A stretch of DNA of 64,000 nt from Sporosarcina oncorhynchi (GCF_033304615.1 NZ_CP129118.1:554001-618000), one strand, 5' to 3'. Positions 1-10,087 are shown, counted from the stretch's first letter. Numbers and translations: made by a program. Notes: generated by a model from the letters alone, not told the origin.

Positions 1-1716
1 GGAACAATTGTGGATAAATATATCGATTTTCAAGAACCTCTTGATGAAATTGAATATGGTTTTGATTTATACAAAAAGCTGTTCGTTACGTACGATTTAA
101 CAAATGCGAATGGTGACAAAGTAGATGAGGGGTCAGTGAATTTCGCCTTGGACGGTGCTTTCTCACTTAACCTCAGTAAATTAACAGTAGGCAACAATAC
201 ATTGACAATATACGTTGACGATGCTGCAGGTAATAAAGCGGAATATGAATATACAATTGTCGCTGAAGTAAAATTTGGACTATCTGTATCACCAGAGAAG
301 TTAGCATTAAAAGTAGGTGACACCGAACAATTAGAGGTTACCGTAACTGAAGAATTTGAAGGGGGCAAAGTAGAATCTACTGATAAAGGAACTGGTACCG
401 TTGAAGAAGTAATTGTAACGGATACCAATGATATCGGAAGTATTGTGGCAGGAACAGAAATAGAAATAGAACTCGGTGATAGTGGTACCGTTGAAGAAGA
501 GACGGAAACTGAATCCGATAACAGCGGTACTGTTGAAGAGGGTACAGAACTAGAAGCCGATGACAACGGTACAATAGAAGAAAGAACAGATGGAGATGAA
601 GTTGAAGTAGTGGACGTTATAGCAGATGCGGATTACTCGAGTGATAATGAGGATGTTGTCATCGTTTCTGATACAGGTTTAGTCACCACAGTAGGAACAG
701 GAACTGCGACAATCACAGTTTCATACGAAGGCATGGAAGCTACAGTAGCCGTTGAGGTTGCACCAATCGTAACAATTTCAGTAGACAACTCAAATCTTTC
801 AATTGAAAGAGGAAAAACGGGTTCTGTCAGAGTGACCGAAACAACAAAAACTTCGATTGAAGGCGAGCCAACAGTCACCAATGTAACTGATAATGCGCAA
901 TACTCTGTCGCAAATAATTCAATGGTAACCGTCGATAAAGGCGTCATAACTGCAAATGCAACTGGTACAACAACTATCACAATTACTCATGGAAAAAATA
1001 CTGTCACAGTAACCGTAACAGTAACAGATCCAGCACCTAACCCAGGAAGTGGTGGGGGTGGAGGTAACAGCGGTGGTGGCGGCGGATACTTCCCGTCAAC
1101 ACCAACAACACCAACAACACCAACAAAGCCAGATCCGGTTAAACCAGATCCAGTCAAACCTGAACCAGTTAAACCTGTGATATTTACGGATGTAACAGAC
1201 CACTGGGCAGAGCTCTACATTCAAAAAGCTGTACAGTTAGGCCTCTTCAAAGGATACGAAGATGGCACATTTAAACCGAACAATCAGTTGACACGTGCGC
1301 AAGCTGTCTCCTTAATTGTCCGTGCATTGGGCTTGGAAACGGATGAAGCAGCACCTTTCAACGACATCGGAAAATATGCCGAAGAAACACAAGCTGAAAT
1401 CGCTGCTGCCTACAAATACGGAATCGTCAAAGGGAATAACGGTAGCTTCAAGCCTGCGGAAAAAGTCACTCGTGCACAAATCGCATTGATGATCTCTCGG
1501 GCATACGAATACAAAATAGGAGAAACTTACACACCAACAGCAATTGCACCATTCTCCGACTATGGCAACTACAATGAGGAAACGGTTAGTGCCATTTCGA
1601 TGCTATACGAATTAAAAATCATAACAGGCTTCGAAGGCAAATTCATGCCACAAGACCCGACAACTCGCGCACAAGCAGCGAAGATGTTTGTCAATATTAT
1701 GGAGCTACTACAATAA
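1..1716 (+). CDS. SLH-domain surface protein, 5' end outside window
   Basis: The frame is open to the left edge, so this is the C-terminal part of a larger secreted protein; the GTG at 10 has no ribosome binding site and is not a likely start. The visible part has an Ig-like region, then an acidic stretch built on repeats of the type SGTVEEGTE. Next come bacterial Ig-like (Big_2) folds marked by YSSDNEDVVIVSDTGLVTTV, a Gly-rich and Pro/Lys-rich linker, and three C-terminal SLH domains (FTDVTDHWAE, YEDGTFKPNN, LTRAQ motifs). SLH domains bind pyruvylated secondary cell-wall polymer, so the protein should sit non-covalently on the wall. Unlike the other SLH proteins here, its SLH block is C-terminal. 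A hairpin terminator follows. Confidence 0.85.
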   Translation, partial: GTIVDKYIDFQEPLDEIEYGFDLYKKLFVTYDLTNANGDKVDEGSVNFALDGAFSLNLSKLTVGNNTLTIYVDDAAGNKAEYEYTIVAEVKFGLSVSPEKLALKVGDTEQLEVTVTEEFEGGKVESTDKGTGTVEEVIVTDTNDIGSIVAGTEIEIELGDSGTVEEETETESDNSGTVEEGTELEADDNGTIEERTDGDEVEVVDVIADADYSSDNEDVVIVSDTGLVTTVGTGTATITVSYEGMEATVAVEVAPIVTISVDNSNLSIERGKTGSVRVTETTKTSIEGEPTVTNVTDNAQYSVANNSMVTVDKGVITANATGTTTITITHGKNTVTVTVTVTDPAPNPGSGGGGGNSGGGGGYFPSTPTTPTTPTKPDPVKPDPVKPEPVKPVIFTDVTDHWAELYIQKAVQLGLFKGYEDGTFKPNNQLTRAQAVSLIVRALGLETDEAAPFNDIGKYAEETQAEIAAAYKYGIVKGNNGSFKPAEKVTRAQIALMISRAYEYKIGETYTPTAIAPFSDYGNYNEETVSAISMLYELKIITGFEGKFMPQDPTTRAQAAKMFVNIMELLQ

Positions 1717-1722
1717 TTTGCA

Positions 1723-1757
1723 ACCCCCAGCGCATCTAAACAGATGCAGCTGGGGTA
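1723..1757 (+). terminator. Hairpin terminator after first SLH gene
   Basis: Arms ACCCCCAGCGCATCT and AGATGCAGCTGGGGT pair around an AAAC loop with one bulge. The T-tract behind it is short, so termination may be imperfect. The remaining 225 bp to the next gene show no clear promoter apart from AT-rich sequence. Confidence 0.6.
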
Positions 1758-1982
1758 TTTACGTAGGAGCTAGAAAGAGAGTTGGGGGATATTAATTCCA
1801 TTTAGGAACAGGCAGGCATGGCTGAATAATATAATTATCGGCAATATATTAATGGTCAAAAGTACCTATATGTGTATCTGTATTTTCAGAATGAAAAAAT
1901 GATGCGAAATATATAGATATTAACATCCTTTGAAATGGTACTATTGATGTGTGTTTAAAAATAGTTAATTGGAGGTATTAGA

Positions 1983-4900
1983 TTGAAAAAGTATTCACGT
2001 TCTTATCAAAAACTCTTCAGGGCTGTTTTGGCAAGTGGTGTGGCAGGAGGAGCTTTAGTAGCTGCTTCCCCAATATTCGTACAAGCTAATGATTCAGGCC
2101 CAGCTTTGTTTAATGATGTAAATCCGAATGCGCATTATTTTGAACCCGTAATGAACCTTAGCGCAAGAGGAATTGTGAAAGGCTATGAGGACAGTACATA
2201 CAAACCGAATAATTCTGTTACACGTGGACAAGCAGCTAAAATCCTTGCGTTAGCATTAGGATTGGACACAGTTAATGTGAAAAATCCGGGCTTCGTAGAT
2301 GTGAAGGAAACGGATTCTTATTATGGTCCAATTTCAGCTTTGGTTCAAGCAGGGATTATTAATGGATACGACGATAAAACGTTTAAGCCGAACGATAATC
2401 TAAAGCGTTCACAAATGGCGAAAATTATTACTCTTGGATTCGGTTTAGAGCAAGAAACCCTTACTGATAACCGTTTTGCCGACATTAGGACTGACGATGT
2501 TTATGCTAGCTATGTACAAGCCTTGCTTTCGAACAATATTACAACAGGGAATACACCAACAACATTTGGTCCGAATGCGCTTGTTACAAGAGGGCAGATT
2601 GCTACATTCATCTTTAGAAGTGAAATGGCAGTCTCTCTAAATGGATTTAGTTCTCAGATTGTCAATATTAACAACGATACTATTGAATTGACGGATGGGT
2701 CATATAAATTACAAGAGGAAATGAAAGCTTTATTTAACCCTTCTAACCTATCTGTGTTAAAAGATGCAAATATTACATTGACTGCAGATGATGGTTTAAT
2801 CGGTAAAATTTCATCTATTGTAATTAAGGCGAGTGGAGATGCGAAAAACCATCTCACGTTAGATGGTAAAGAGTCCACGCTTACTGGTAATTTAATTATT
2901 AACGGCGATTTTGTATCAGTAAAAAATCTAATTGTTGAGGGCAACCTGGAAATTGGGAGTCAAGTGAAAAGTAGCTTCCAAAGCGACAATATTACAGTTA
3001 AAGGGAAAACGATTATTTCTGATAAAAATTCGTCAACAAAGAACGCCCAAGCTGACCAGGATAAGGTGTATCGTTCCATCGCATTTTTAAAGCCTGTCAT
3101 AGTAGCGGCTACTGACGCTACAGGTCCAGTCATCACATTCTCAAATTCAACTATGGGAACAGTTGAAGTATCTAAAAAGAATGTAAAAATTCAAGCACTA
3201 GGAAAAACAAATGTGCAAGCTTTCGTCATTTCATCAAACGCTCAACTGAAAGCGGAAGCAGGCGTTACAATTCCGAAAATCACGATTTCTGAAGGAGTTA
3301 CAGCAATTACAATCGACGCACCGGTAACTAGCCTTACAATCAATACAAAATCAGCATTAAAGCTTGAAAGTACAGGCAAGATCGGTGAAGTAACAATTGG
3401 CAATAATAGTTCGAAAATATCCTTCGGCACTAACACAAAAATCGGTAATCTAATTCTGCCTAAAGGAACAGAGGCAAAAGACGTTATTCAAGATTACGAT
3501 AAAGTAAAAGCCAACATTGAGAATATCGGTGGAGAAACTAATCCGGAAGCAAAACCAACTACACCAGCACCACCAGCTACTATTGGTAGTGGTGGTGGAG
3601 GCGGAAATAGTGGAGGGAATACTGGGGGAGGTAATGATGGTTCAGTACAGCAACCAGAAGCACCGCAATCAGTAACTTTGGCGCCGGATTCCTTGGGGGT
3701 AGCAGGGGATGAAAAAATTACTGGATTAACATCCGGAAGGCAATATGTCGTAATTGTTGATGGAGAAGCCAAAGGTGTTAAGGCCGATGGAAGTCTTGGA
3801 ACTCACAACTCTCCAGCAGAATTCCTAGCTGGAACTGAAATTAGAGGTTTAACAAATACGAAAACGTACAAAGTTGAGCAGGTTATGGAATTTATAGACT
3901 ATCAACCTATAGGCGAAGTAACTGATATCTCCAGTGAAGTTAGATTCAACAAGGGAGAAAATAAATTTGTTGTGCCAGCAGGTAAAATGGACTTCACCTT
4001 CACGGATAGCAGTTATCAAATAGCAGCAACGTACTCGTATGGGGAATGGACATTTGCCACAGGTCTAATACCAGTGGTTCCTGGAACGCCTGTAACTCCC
4101 GACACGGTAACAGTCGACTATGTAACTACTAAGACTATCATCGCTTTGACAGAAGGCGTAACATTTGTAGAAGGAAAGTTTACTGTGCCTGCAAATCTTT
4201 CAACTTTCGAATTTAGAGAAGATGGAATTTTAGTAAATGGAGCATTTAACGGAATAGAATGGGAGTATACTGCAATAGTAGATGGAGAGTCACAGTTAAT
4301 AGTTGCACTTTTGAATGATGTTTATTCCAATATAAAGCTCGCAGCAGATATTGAGGGCCTGAAGAAGAATATTATTGTAAACCGCCCAGTTACAATTAAT
4401 GGTAATACGCACAAATTAACCTTTACTGCAGAACTAAATGGGTTAAACAACAGCGAAAGACAAGGAATCCTTGTAACTGCTGCTAATGTAAAAATTAGCG
4501 GCGTAACTGTCAAAATGGCTAATAGCGATGGATGGCAGAGTCTGTATGCAATTCAAGTCTACAATGCCAAGAATGTAACTCTCCACAATATTACTGCAAC
4601 TAACGCTGACGGTGGAATTCTTGTAAACGGATCAGAAGTTGTCTTGACGGGCACTATCACTGTCAGTGACAACGAATTCGGTGGAATTGAAGTATCGAAA
4701 GGCGAGGGACTGACAACCGGTTCTGTATTGAATGTTGAAGGAACACTCGTAAACGATAGCGAGAAGTATGGACAGCCGACTGTGTGGGTAGAGAATGGTC
4801 AAGGCGAGGTAACGGGACTTGATCTTAATCAATATATCGAAAGTAAGTTTATTAAAGATGGCCAAACCCAATACTATCAAAAGGCTGAGAATACTATTAA

Positions 4901-6842
4901 GTCTATAGATGTAGATTCCTTGGATAAATTAGAAGAAGCTCTTAAAGATAATTCCTATTCAGTCATTAATCTCACGAAAGATATTGAGGGTCTGAAGAAG
5001 AATATTATTGTAAACCGTCCAGTTACAATTAACGGTAATACACACAAGCTATCCTTTACTGCAGAACTAAATGGGTTAAACAACAGCGAAAGACAAGGAA
5101 TCCTTGTAACTGCTGCTAACGTAAAAATTAGCGGTGTAACTGTCGAAATGGCTAATAGCGATGGATGGCAGAGTCTGTATGCAATTCAAGTCTACAATGC
5201 CAAGAATGTAACTCTCCACAATATTACTGCAACTAACGCTGACGGTGGAATTCTTGTAAACGGATCAGAAGTTGTCTTGACGGGCACTATCACTGTCAGT
5301 GACAACGAATTCGGTGGAATTGAAGTATCGAAAGGCGAGGGACTGACAACCGGTTCTGTATTGAATGTTGAAGGAACACTCGTAAACGATAGCGAGAAGT
5401 ATGGACAGCCGACTGTGTGGGTAGAGAATGGTCAAGGCGAGGTAACGGGACTTGATCTTAATCAATATATCGAAAGTAAGTTTATTAAAGATGGCCAAAC
5501 CCAATACTATCAAAAGGCTGAGAATACTATTAAGTCTATAGATGTAGATTCCTTGGATAAATTAGAAGAAGCTCTTAAAGATAATTCCTATTCAGTCATT
5601 AATCTCACGAAAGATATTGAGGGTCTGAAGAAGAATATTATTGTAAACCGTCCAGTTACAATTAACGGTAATACACACAAGCTATCCTTTACTGCAGAAC
5701 TAAATGGGTTAAACAACAGCGAAAGACAAGGAATCCTTGTAACTGCTGCTAACGTAAAAATTAGCGGTGTAACTGTCGAAATGGCTAATAGCGATGGATG
5801 GCAGAGTCTGTATGCAATTCAAGTCTACAATGCCAAGAATGTAACTCTCCACAATATTACTGCAACTAACGCTGACGGTGGAATTCTTGTAAACGGATCA
5901 GAAGTTGTCTTGACGGGCACTATCACTGTCAGTGACAACGAATTCGGTGGAATTGAAGTATCGAAAGGCGAGGGACTGACAACCGGTTCTGTATTGAATG
6001 TTGAAGGAACACTCGTAAACGATAGCGAGAAGTATGGACAGCCGACTGTGTGGGTAGAGAATGGTCAAGGCGAGGTAACGGGACTTGATCTTAATCAATA
6101 TATCGAAAGTAAGTTTATTAAAGATGGCCAAACCCAATACTATCAAAAGGCTGAGAATACTATTAAGTCTATAGATGTAGATTCCTTGGATAAATTAGAA
6201 GAAGCTCTTAAAGATAATTCCTATTCAGTCATTAATCTCACGAAAGATATTGAGGGTCTGAAGAAGAATATTATTGTAAACCGTCCAGTTACAATTAACG
6301 GTAATACACACAAGCTATCCTTTACTGCAGAACTAAATGGGTTAAACAACAGCGAAAGACAAGGAATCCTTGTAACTGCTGCTAACGTAAAAATTAGCGG
6401 CGTAACTGTCGAAATGGCTAATAGCGATGGATGGCAGAGTCTGTATGCAATTCAAGTCTACAATGCCAAGAATGTAACTCTCCACAATATTACTGCAACT
6501 AACGCTGACGGTGGAATTCTTGTAAACGGATCAGAAGTTGTCTTGACGGGCACTATCACTGTCAGTGACAACGAATTCGGTGGAATTGAAGTATCGAAAG
6601 GCGAGGGACTGACAACCGGTTCTGTATTGAATGTTGAAGGAACACTCGTAAACAATAGCGAGAAGTATGGACAGCCGACTGTGTGGGTAGAGAATGGTCA
6701 AGGCGAGGTAACGGGACTTGATCTAAATCAATATATCGAAAGTAAGTTTATTAAAGAAGGGCAAACCCAATACTATCAAAAAGTTGAGAATGCAAAAGTG
6801 CAAGAAATGCATGAAACGAATCTTCCCACTTTGGATGATTAA
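1983..6842 (+). CDS. SLH surface protein with tandem beta-helix repeats
   Basis: 1619 aa. TTG start at 1983 preceded by GGAGG at 1971-1975. There is an N-terminal signal peptide (to about residue 35) followed by three SLH domains (about 40-205), so the protein is exported and held on the wall polymer. A repetitive segment rich in I/V-T/N turns follows (about 230-515), resembling the same region of the protein at 10331. A Gly/Ser-rich linker lies at about 520-550, then two short Ig-like modules. From residue 789 there are four copies of a 211-residue unit with the look of a right-handed parallel beta-helix (NIIVNRPVTINGN, GILVTAANVKISGVTV, NVTLHNITATNADGGILV). That fold is common in carbohydrate-binding or adhesive proteins; the ligand is unknown. 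The DNA repeats are nearly identical, so copy number may vary between strains. Confidence 0.85.
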   Translation: MKKYSRSYQKLFRAVLASGVAGGALVAASPIFVQANDSGPALFNDVNPNAHYFEPVMNLSARGIVKGYEDSTYKPNNSVTRGQAAKILALALGLDTVNVKNPGFVDVKETDSYYGPISALVQAGIINGYDDKTFKPNDNLKRSQMAKIITLGFGLEQETLTDNRFADIRTDDVYASYVQALLSNNITTGNTPTTFGPNALVTRGQIATFIFRSEMAVSLNGFSSQIVNINNDTIELTDGSYKLQEEMKALFNPSNLSVLKDANITLTADDGLIGKISSIVIKASGDAKNHLTLDGKESTLTGNLIINGDFVSVKNLIVEGNLEIGSQVKSSFQSDNITVKGKTIISDKNSSTKNAQADQDKVYRSIAFLKPVIVAATDATGPVITFSNSTMGTVEVSKKNVKIQALGKTNVQAFVISSNAQLKAEAGVTIPKITISEGVTAITIDAPVTSLTINTKSALKLESTGKIGEVTIGNNSSKISFGTNTKIGNLILPKGTEAKDVIQDYDKVKANIENIGGETNPEAKPTTPAPPATIGSGGGGGNSGGNTGGGNDGSVQQPEAPQSVTLAPDSLGVAGDEKITGLTSGRQYVVIVDGEAKGVKADGSLGTHNSPAEFLAGTEIRGLTNTKTYKVEQVMEFIDYQPIGEVTDISSEVRFNKGENKFVVPAGKMDFTFTDSSYQIAATYSYGEWTFATGLIPVVPGTPVTPDTVTVDYVTTKTIIALTEGVTFVEGKFTVPANLSTFEFREDGILVNGAFNGIEWEYTAIVDGESQLIVALLNDVYSNIKLAADIEGLKKNIIVNRPVTINGNTHKLTFTAELNGLNNSERQGILVTAANVKISGVTVKMANSDGWQSLYAIQVYNAKNVTLHNITATNADGGILVNGSEVVLTGTITVSDNEFGGIEVSKGEGLTTGSVLNVEGTLVNDSEKYGQPTVWVENGQGEVTGLDLNQYIESKFIKDGQTQYYQKAENTIKSIDVDSLDKLEEALKDNSYSVINLTKDIEGLKKNIIVNRPVTINGNTHKLSFTAELNGLNNSERQGILVTAANVKISGVTVEMANSDGWQSLYAIQVYNAKNVTLHNITATNADGGILVNGSEVVLTGTITVSDNEFGGIEVSKGEGLTTGSVLNVEGTLVNDSEKYGQPTVWVENGQGEVTGLDLNQYIESKFIKDGQTQYYQKAENTIKSIDVDSLDKLEEALKDNSYSVINLTKDIEGLKKNIIVNRPVTINGNTHKLSFTAELNGLNNSERQGILVTAANVKISGVTVEMANSDGWQSLYAIQVYNAKNVTLHNITATNADGGILVNGSEVVLTGTITVSDNEFGGIEVSKGEGLTTGSVLNVEGTLVNDSEKYGQPTVWVENGQGEVTGLDLNQYIESKFIKDGQTQYYQKAENTIKSIDVDSLDKLEEALKDNSYSVINLTKDIEGLKKNIIVNRPVTINGNTHKLSFTAELNGLNNSERQGILVTAANVKISGVTVEMANSDGWQSLYAIQVYNAKNVTLHNITATNADGGILVNGSEVVLTGTITVSDNEFGGIEVSKGEGLTTGSVLNVEGTLVNNSEKYGQPTVWVENGQGEVTGLDLNQYIESKFIKEGQTQYYQKVENAKVQEMHETNLPTLDD
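4347..6842 (+). repeat. Four tandem copies of a 633-bp in-frame repeat
   Basis: Each copy begins at GATATTGAGGG, at 4347, 4980, 5613 and 6246, so the period is exactly 633 bp (211 codons). The last copy is truncated at the gene end. By eye copies 2 and 3 show no difference. Copy 4 differs from them at a few bases (for example AACAATAGC for AACGATAGC), and copy 1 at several more in its first 200 bp. This pattern points to recent unequal crossing-over or gene conversion. Confidence 0.95.
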
Positions 6843-6936
6843 GTGTCAGGAGTTTAGGATCGAAACAGTTAGACGTTTAAAACTAGTACCTGAACAAGGT
6901 TGAATTTAAAGAATGCACAATGACACCACATTAACT

Positions 6937-6978
6937 AAAACGAAGTCAGTCATGATATTCGATGACTGACTTCGTTTT
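6937..6978 (+). terminator. Strong intrinsic terminator
   Basis: A perfect 17-bp stem (AAAACGAAGTCAGTCAT with its complement) closes an 8-base loop and ends in TTTT. The AAAA on the left arm would let it work in both directions. It lies 95 bp after the SLH gene. Confidence 0.85.
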
Positions 6979-7329
6979 AAATTGACAGGTACCTATGCGT
7001 GGTTGAATTCAGACAATCCACTACAATCACATAAAGATGATAATGAAATGTTGATACATTAGAACTCCTGAAATAGTTTTGCGTTAATAATGACGCGATT
7101 TATATTAGAGGAAGTTGAAATTAAAAAACAATCGTGGGCTCATTTGATACAGAAGAAGAAATAGGCTATTCTAACGCCATTGGTGCTTTTAAAAAGCTCC
7201 TTCTTCAGTATAGTTTAATCAATTCTACGTCGAATAATTTAATAATTGCGAGTTTGGTCATTGGAGACCTGTTTTCATAGCATTTTATCTGATCAATACA
7301 ATCATTAGTGTAAGGTTCAAGAAATTCCA

Positions 7330-7368
7330 AAAAACGTTCTGTACACTTTCGTGTCTAGAACGCTTTTT
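7330..7368 (+). terminator. Possible hairpin terminator
   Basis: Imperfect inverted repeat AAAACGTTCTGTACAC / GTGTCTAGAACGCTTTT followed by a T-run. There is no obvious gene in front of it. Confidence 0.35.
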
Positions 7369-7582
7369 ATTTTGCATCTTTATAGGAGCTGGATCTCTAT
7401 TTCATAGTGTGTGAAAACTGGTTTCAAAAAAAGTAGCATTTTCTGCAACGATTCGACATATACATATTCATTTCACTAACTGGTAAAATGGATTGCTTTA
7501 ATGTCAGTACCTTTGTCAGCCGCTTTTTTCTTATCAAGAAAGAAGTAATCGCCCCCCATCGGCAGACGTGCGGCTAAATACG

Positions 7583-7603
7583 GGTGCCAGTCACTCACAC
7601 AAT
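7583..7603 (-). repeat. REP-like motif copy 1
   Basis: On the minus strand this matches the shared motif GTGNGAGTGACTGGCACC. Other copies are at 9864-9884 and 12610-12630 (plus), and a diverged one at 12460-12480 (minus). It lies outside any confident gene, near the REP-type transposase at 9084. Confidence 0.7.
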
Positions 7604-7990
7604 TTACAATTAAGTTCGCAAGAACCTGGTGAGAAGACAACAAAGAGAAGTCCTTTGATCGAGCAATCGATTAAAGAGCTTCTTTTTGCGTTCAGTACGG
7701 ATGCCAGAAAATACGTATGCCGTGTCAAGCATGTCTATCGTCATGCGGTGAGCGTGCGTTACAGGTTTGGCGGGGAATTATGACATTGTACAACAAAAAT
7801 TATAGATTTTTTTCCTATGGATTCACACTTAGACAAAGAATAATGGATTGGACGATGTGCGGATTTGTATAAGTGAATAAGGGTGAACTTGGATGGTTTG
7901 TGAAATATGTGGAGTAGATAACGTGCGAGTGAGGTTCTACCCTCAGTCACTCTGTATGGATTGCTATAATGCGTCCGGCGTATTTTCGAT

Positions 7991-9091
7991 GTGGAGCGTC
8001 AAATCATGAGAACTTGGGTTATATTAACAGCCCGTGAGCTGATTGATTATTTGCGAGGACAGCCTTCGCTACTCCTAAAAGATGTTGAAAAGATTGTGTT
8101 GGATTTAGGTAATTCAACAGAAGCAATCCATGCAACAGATTTTGCTTCTATTCGTGGTCATGCGAAAGCGAAAAAAGTATTGGAAATCAGTGCAGCTGGC
8201 GGTCATCACGTCTTATTGAACGGCCCGCCAGGTTGTGGGAAAAGTATGTTGGCAGATGCCTTCCATACGCTATTCCCTGATATGTCCAATGAACAGATGT
8301 TGGAAGTCTATAGCATTTACCACCTGGCTAAAGAGAAACGTGGCTTCTCCTCGCGCCCGCCTTATCGATTCCCTCATCATACAGCATCTGCGAACGCTCT
8401 TATTGGTGGTGGAACGTATCCGAAGCCGGGTGAAATTTCCCTAGCACATCATGGCGTTCTATTCCTGGATGAATTAGGCGAGTTTTCGAGGAAGTCATTA
8501 GATATGTTAAGACAGCCATTGGAAACTGGAGAAGTGACCATCAACCGTGTAAGTCAATCTGTTACATACCCTTCATCTTTCATCCTTATCGCGGCTACAA
8601 ATCCTTGTCCTTGTGGATACTTCGGTTCGAATGAACGATATTGTAGTTGAACCGCCAATCAAATTCGTTCCTATCAACTAAAAGCATCCGGACCTCTCCT
8701 CGATCGGTTGGATTTCATATTAACATTGCGTAGTGTAGGAATTACTGAAACGGAAAACGTTGATACATCAGAAGACATCAGAAAGCGGATAGTAGTCGCG
8801 CGCCGTATGCAACAAGAACGCTATGAAGATGACTCGCTTAACGGTAATTTGAGCGTGCAACGATTGCTTGCCACATGCTCATTAAATTAAGCGCAGTTGC
8901 GGATCGTTAAAGAAGTCTGCTTCAATGAAAAATGGAGCAATCGAACCCAAGTGAAATTAATTAGAACGGCCCGTACGATTGCAGACCAGGCTGGAGAGAA
9001 AAACATAGCCAATCATCACATACATGAAGCAATAGACTGGAAAAAGGCGTCATCTCTTTTTCAACAACAGGAGAGAATTGCAGATGGCTAG
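7991..9091 (+). pseudogene. Decayed ComM/YifB-type Mg-chelatase-like ATPase
   Basis: The frame from 7991 to 9091 reads continuously as the central and C-terminal part of the YifB/ComM family. It has [20 protein letters not shown], Walker A GPPGCGKS, Walker [28 protein letters not shown], and a C-terminal WSNRTQVKLIRTARTIAD. Two in-frame stops break it. TGA at 8648-8650 falls where the family has Cys in its YCxC cluster; TAA at 8888-8890 is the second. The N-terminal S5-like domain (about 170 residues) is missing. The family includes ComM, which helps branch migration during natural transformation. No frameshift is needed to explain the reading frame, so loss is by 5' deletion plus point mutations. 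Confidence 0.85.
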
Positions 9092-9701
9092 GAAAAGAAG
9101 GCAGTGGAATACGCGCTACTTTGATCATATCGTCATGCGAGGGAATAATCGTCAAGATATTTTCAGAACGCAGGCGGATTTCGATGAATTCTTCCGCGTT
9201 CTTAACTATGCTAATATGAAGCATCCTTTTCGACTAATCGCATATTGTGTCATGACAAACCATTATCATCTATTGCTTCAGTCGCCCAATGCGCCATTAG
9301 GGAAAGTGATGGGGCTCATCAACCATCGCTATACGGACTATTATAAAAAGAAATACAATTACTCCGGTTATTTATACGACAGCCGTTACTTTGCTAAACA
9401 AGCCGACAGTCCTGCTACTTTGTTGAAAATCAGTCGCTATATCCACCGAAATCCGATCAAAACGGTTGTACCGATGGTTTCTAGAATGGAAGACTATTAT
9501 TATAGCTCGTTTCATTTCTACAAAGGCGAAAAGGCTACTTGCTATGTGTTTCTTGATTTGATAATTCTTCCGTCTCTTCTTCCTTCGTCGTATACGAAAA
9601 GCAATAAAGATTATTATCGCTATTGTGAAGAAGAATTAGATGAGGATGGCAACATTGCCACAACTAGAATTCTAAAGTCAGGAGATTTTATTGCAAAATG
9701 A
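9084..9701 (+). CDS. REP-associated tyrosine (Y1) transposase
   Basis: 205 aa. ATG at 9084 follows CAGGAGAG at 9069-9076; the upstream TTG at 9078 is less likely. It carries the Y1 transposase HUH signature (MTNHYHLLLQSP), an early HIVMRGNNRQDIF motif, and a Tyr-rich helix (HRYTDYYKKKYN) that should contain the nucleophilic tyrosine. RAYT proteins are domesticated IS200/IS605 relatives that act on REP palindromes and usually occur as single genes without terminal inverted repeats, as here. The start overlaps the last 8 bases of the comM-like pseudogene, suggesting translational coupling when that gene was intact. REP-like motifs lie on both sides (7583, 9864, 12610). Confidence 0.85.
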   Translation: MARKRRQWNTRYFDHIVMRGNNRQDIFRTQADFDEFFRVLNYANMKHPFRLIAYCVMTNHYHLLLQSPNAPLGKVMGLINHRYTDYYKKKYNYSGYLYDSRYFAKQADSPATLLKISRYIHRNPIKTVVPMVSRMEDYYYSSFHFYKGEKATCYVFLDLIILPSLLPSSYTKSNKDYYRYCEEELDEDGNIATTRILKSGDFIAK

Positions 9702-9790
9702 AACGATTGCTACTACAGATTTGTTCGAACCTGTTCGCAGTTCCATGCTGTCCTCTATCTAGTATACCTATCTCGGCTAAAAAACTAGTA

Positions 9791-9827
9791 AAACCGTTTG
9801 ACCGATTACTTGGTCAAACGGTTTTTT
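9791..9827 (+). terminator. Terminator forming the head of a repeated module
   Basis: Perfect 13-bp stem AAACCGTTTGACC / GGTCAAACGGTTT with loop GATTACTT, then a T-run. The same loop and a similar stem recur at 12521-12557. In both places a REP-like motif follows some 40-55 bp later. Confidence 0.85.
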
Positions 9828-9863
9828 TCCTCTTTCTCTTTTAATTGTCAAACGAGTGTCTAT

Positions 9864-9884
9864 ATTGTGCGAGTGACTGGCACC
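9864..9884 (+). repeat. REP-like motif copy 2
   Basis: Contains GTGCGAGTGACTGGCACC exactly as at 12610-12630. It follows a shared hairpin and the segment AATTGTCAA(A/G)C-AGTGTCT. The rest of the gap to the riboswitch at 10141 is AT-rich and shows no gene. Confidence 0.75.
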
Positions 9885-10087
9885 GATTCAAACTCGCGAT
9901 GAATTAGCCAGTGCCCAATCTTACAGGAAGTACTCTTTGGAATTAACCTGATTTGCACACAACTAATGCTAGTCACTAAGTCAAATAGTAGCCTCCACCG
10001 AAATGGTATTAGTTATTTCGTTAAATTCAAACAGAAAACAATTTTCATTAAAAATCATCAAAATTAGAACCGATTCACAAACAACAA

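Larger units (their letters stand above)
6979..7990. other. Gene-poor decayed stretch
   Basis: No convincing intact gene is visible in about 1 kb. Around 7130-7279 a short open stretch reads like a protein fragment (TIVGSFDTEEEIGYSNAIGA) but has no start or ribosome binding site. A 71-codon frame at 7568-7783 has no recognisable family. A weak hairpin lies at 7330-7368 and a REP-like motif at 7583-7603. Together with the broken gene that follows, this looks like a graveyard of transferred or deleted DNA. Confidence 0.5.

Noticed and set aside
30-566. 178-codon minus-strand frame rich in Ser
   Set aside because: Antisense of the acidic repeats in the SLH gene, no ribosome binding site.
4632-6146. 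Three identical 82-codon minus-strand reading frames spaced 633 bp apart
   Set aside because: They are antisense shadows of the tandem repeat; no ribosome binding sites, and spacing is fully explained by the repeat.
4347-6842. CRISPR-like periodic repeat
   Set aside because: Unit is 633 bp, coding and in frame; there are no short repeats with unique spacers.
7130-7279. Possible small protein fragment
   Set aside because: No start, no ribosome binding site and too short to assign; kept only as part of the decayed stretch.
8648-8650. TGA in the comM-like gene read as selenocysteine (position is normally Cys)
   Set aside because: A second in-frame stop follows and the N-terminus is missing, so plain decay is the simpler explanation.
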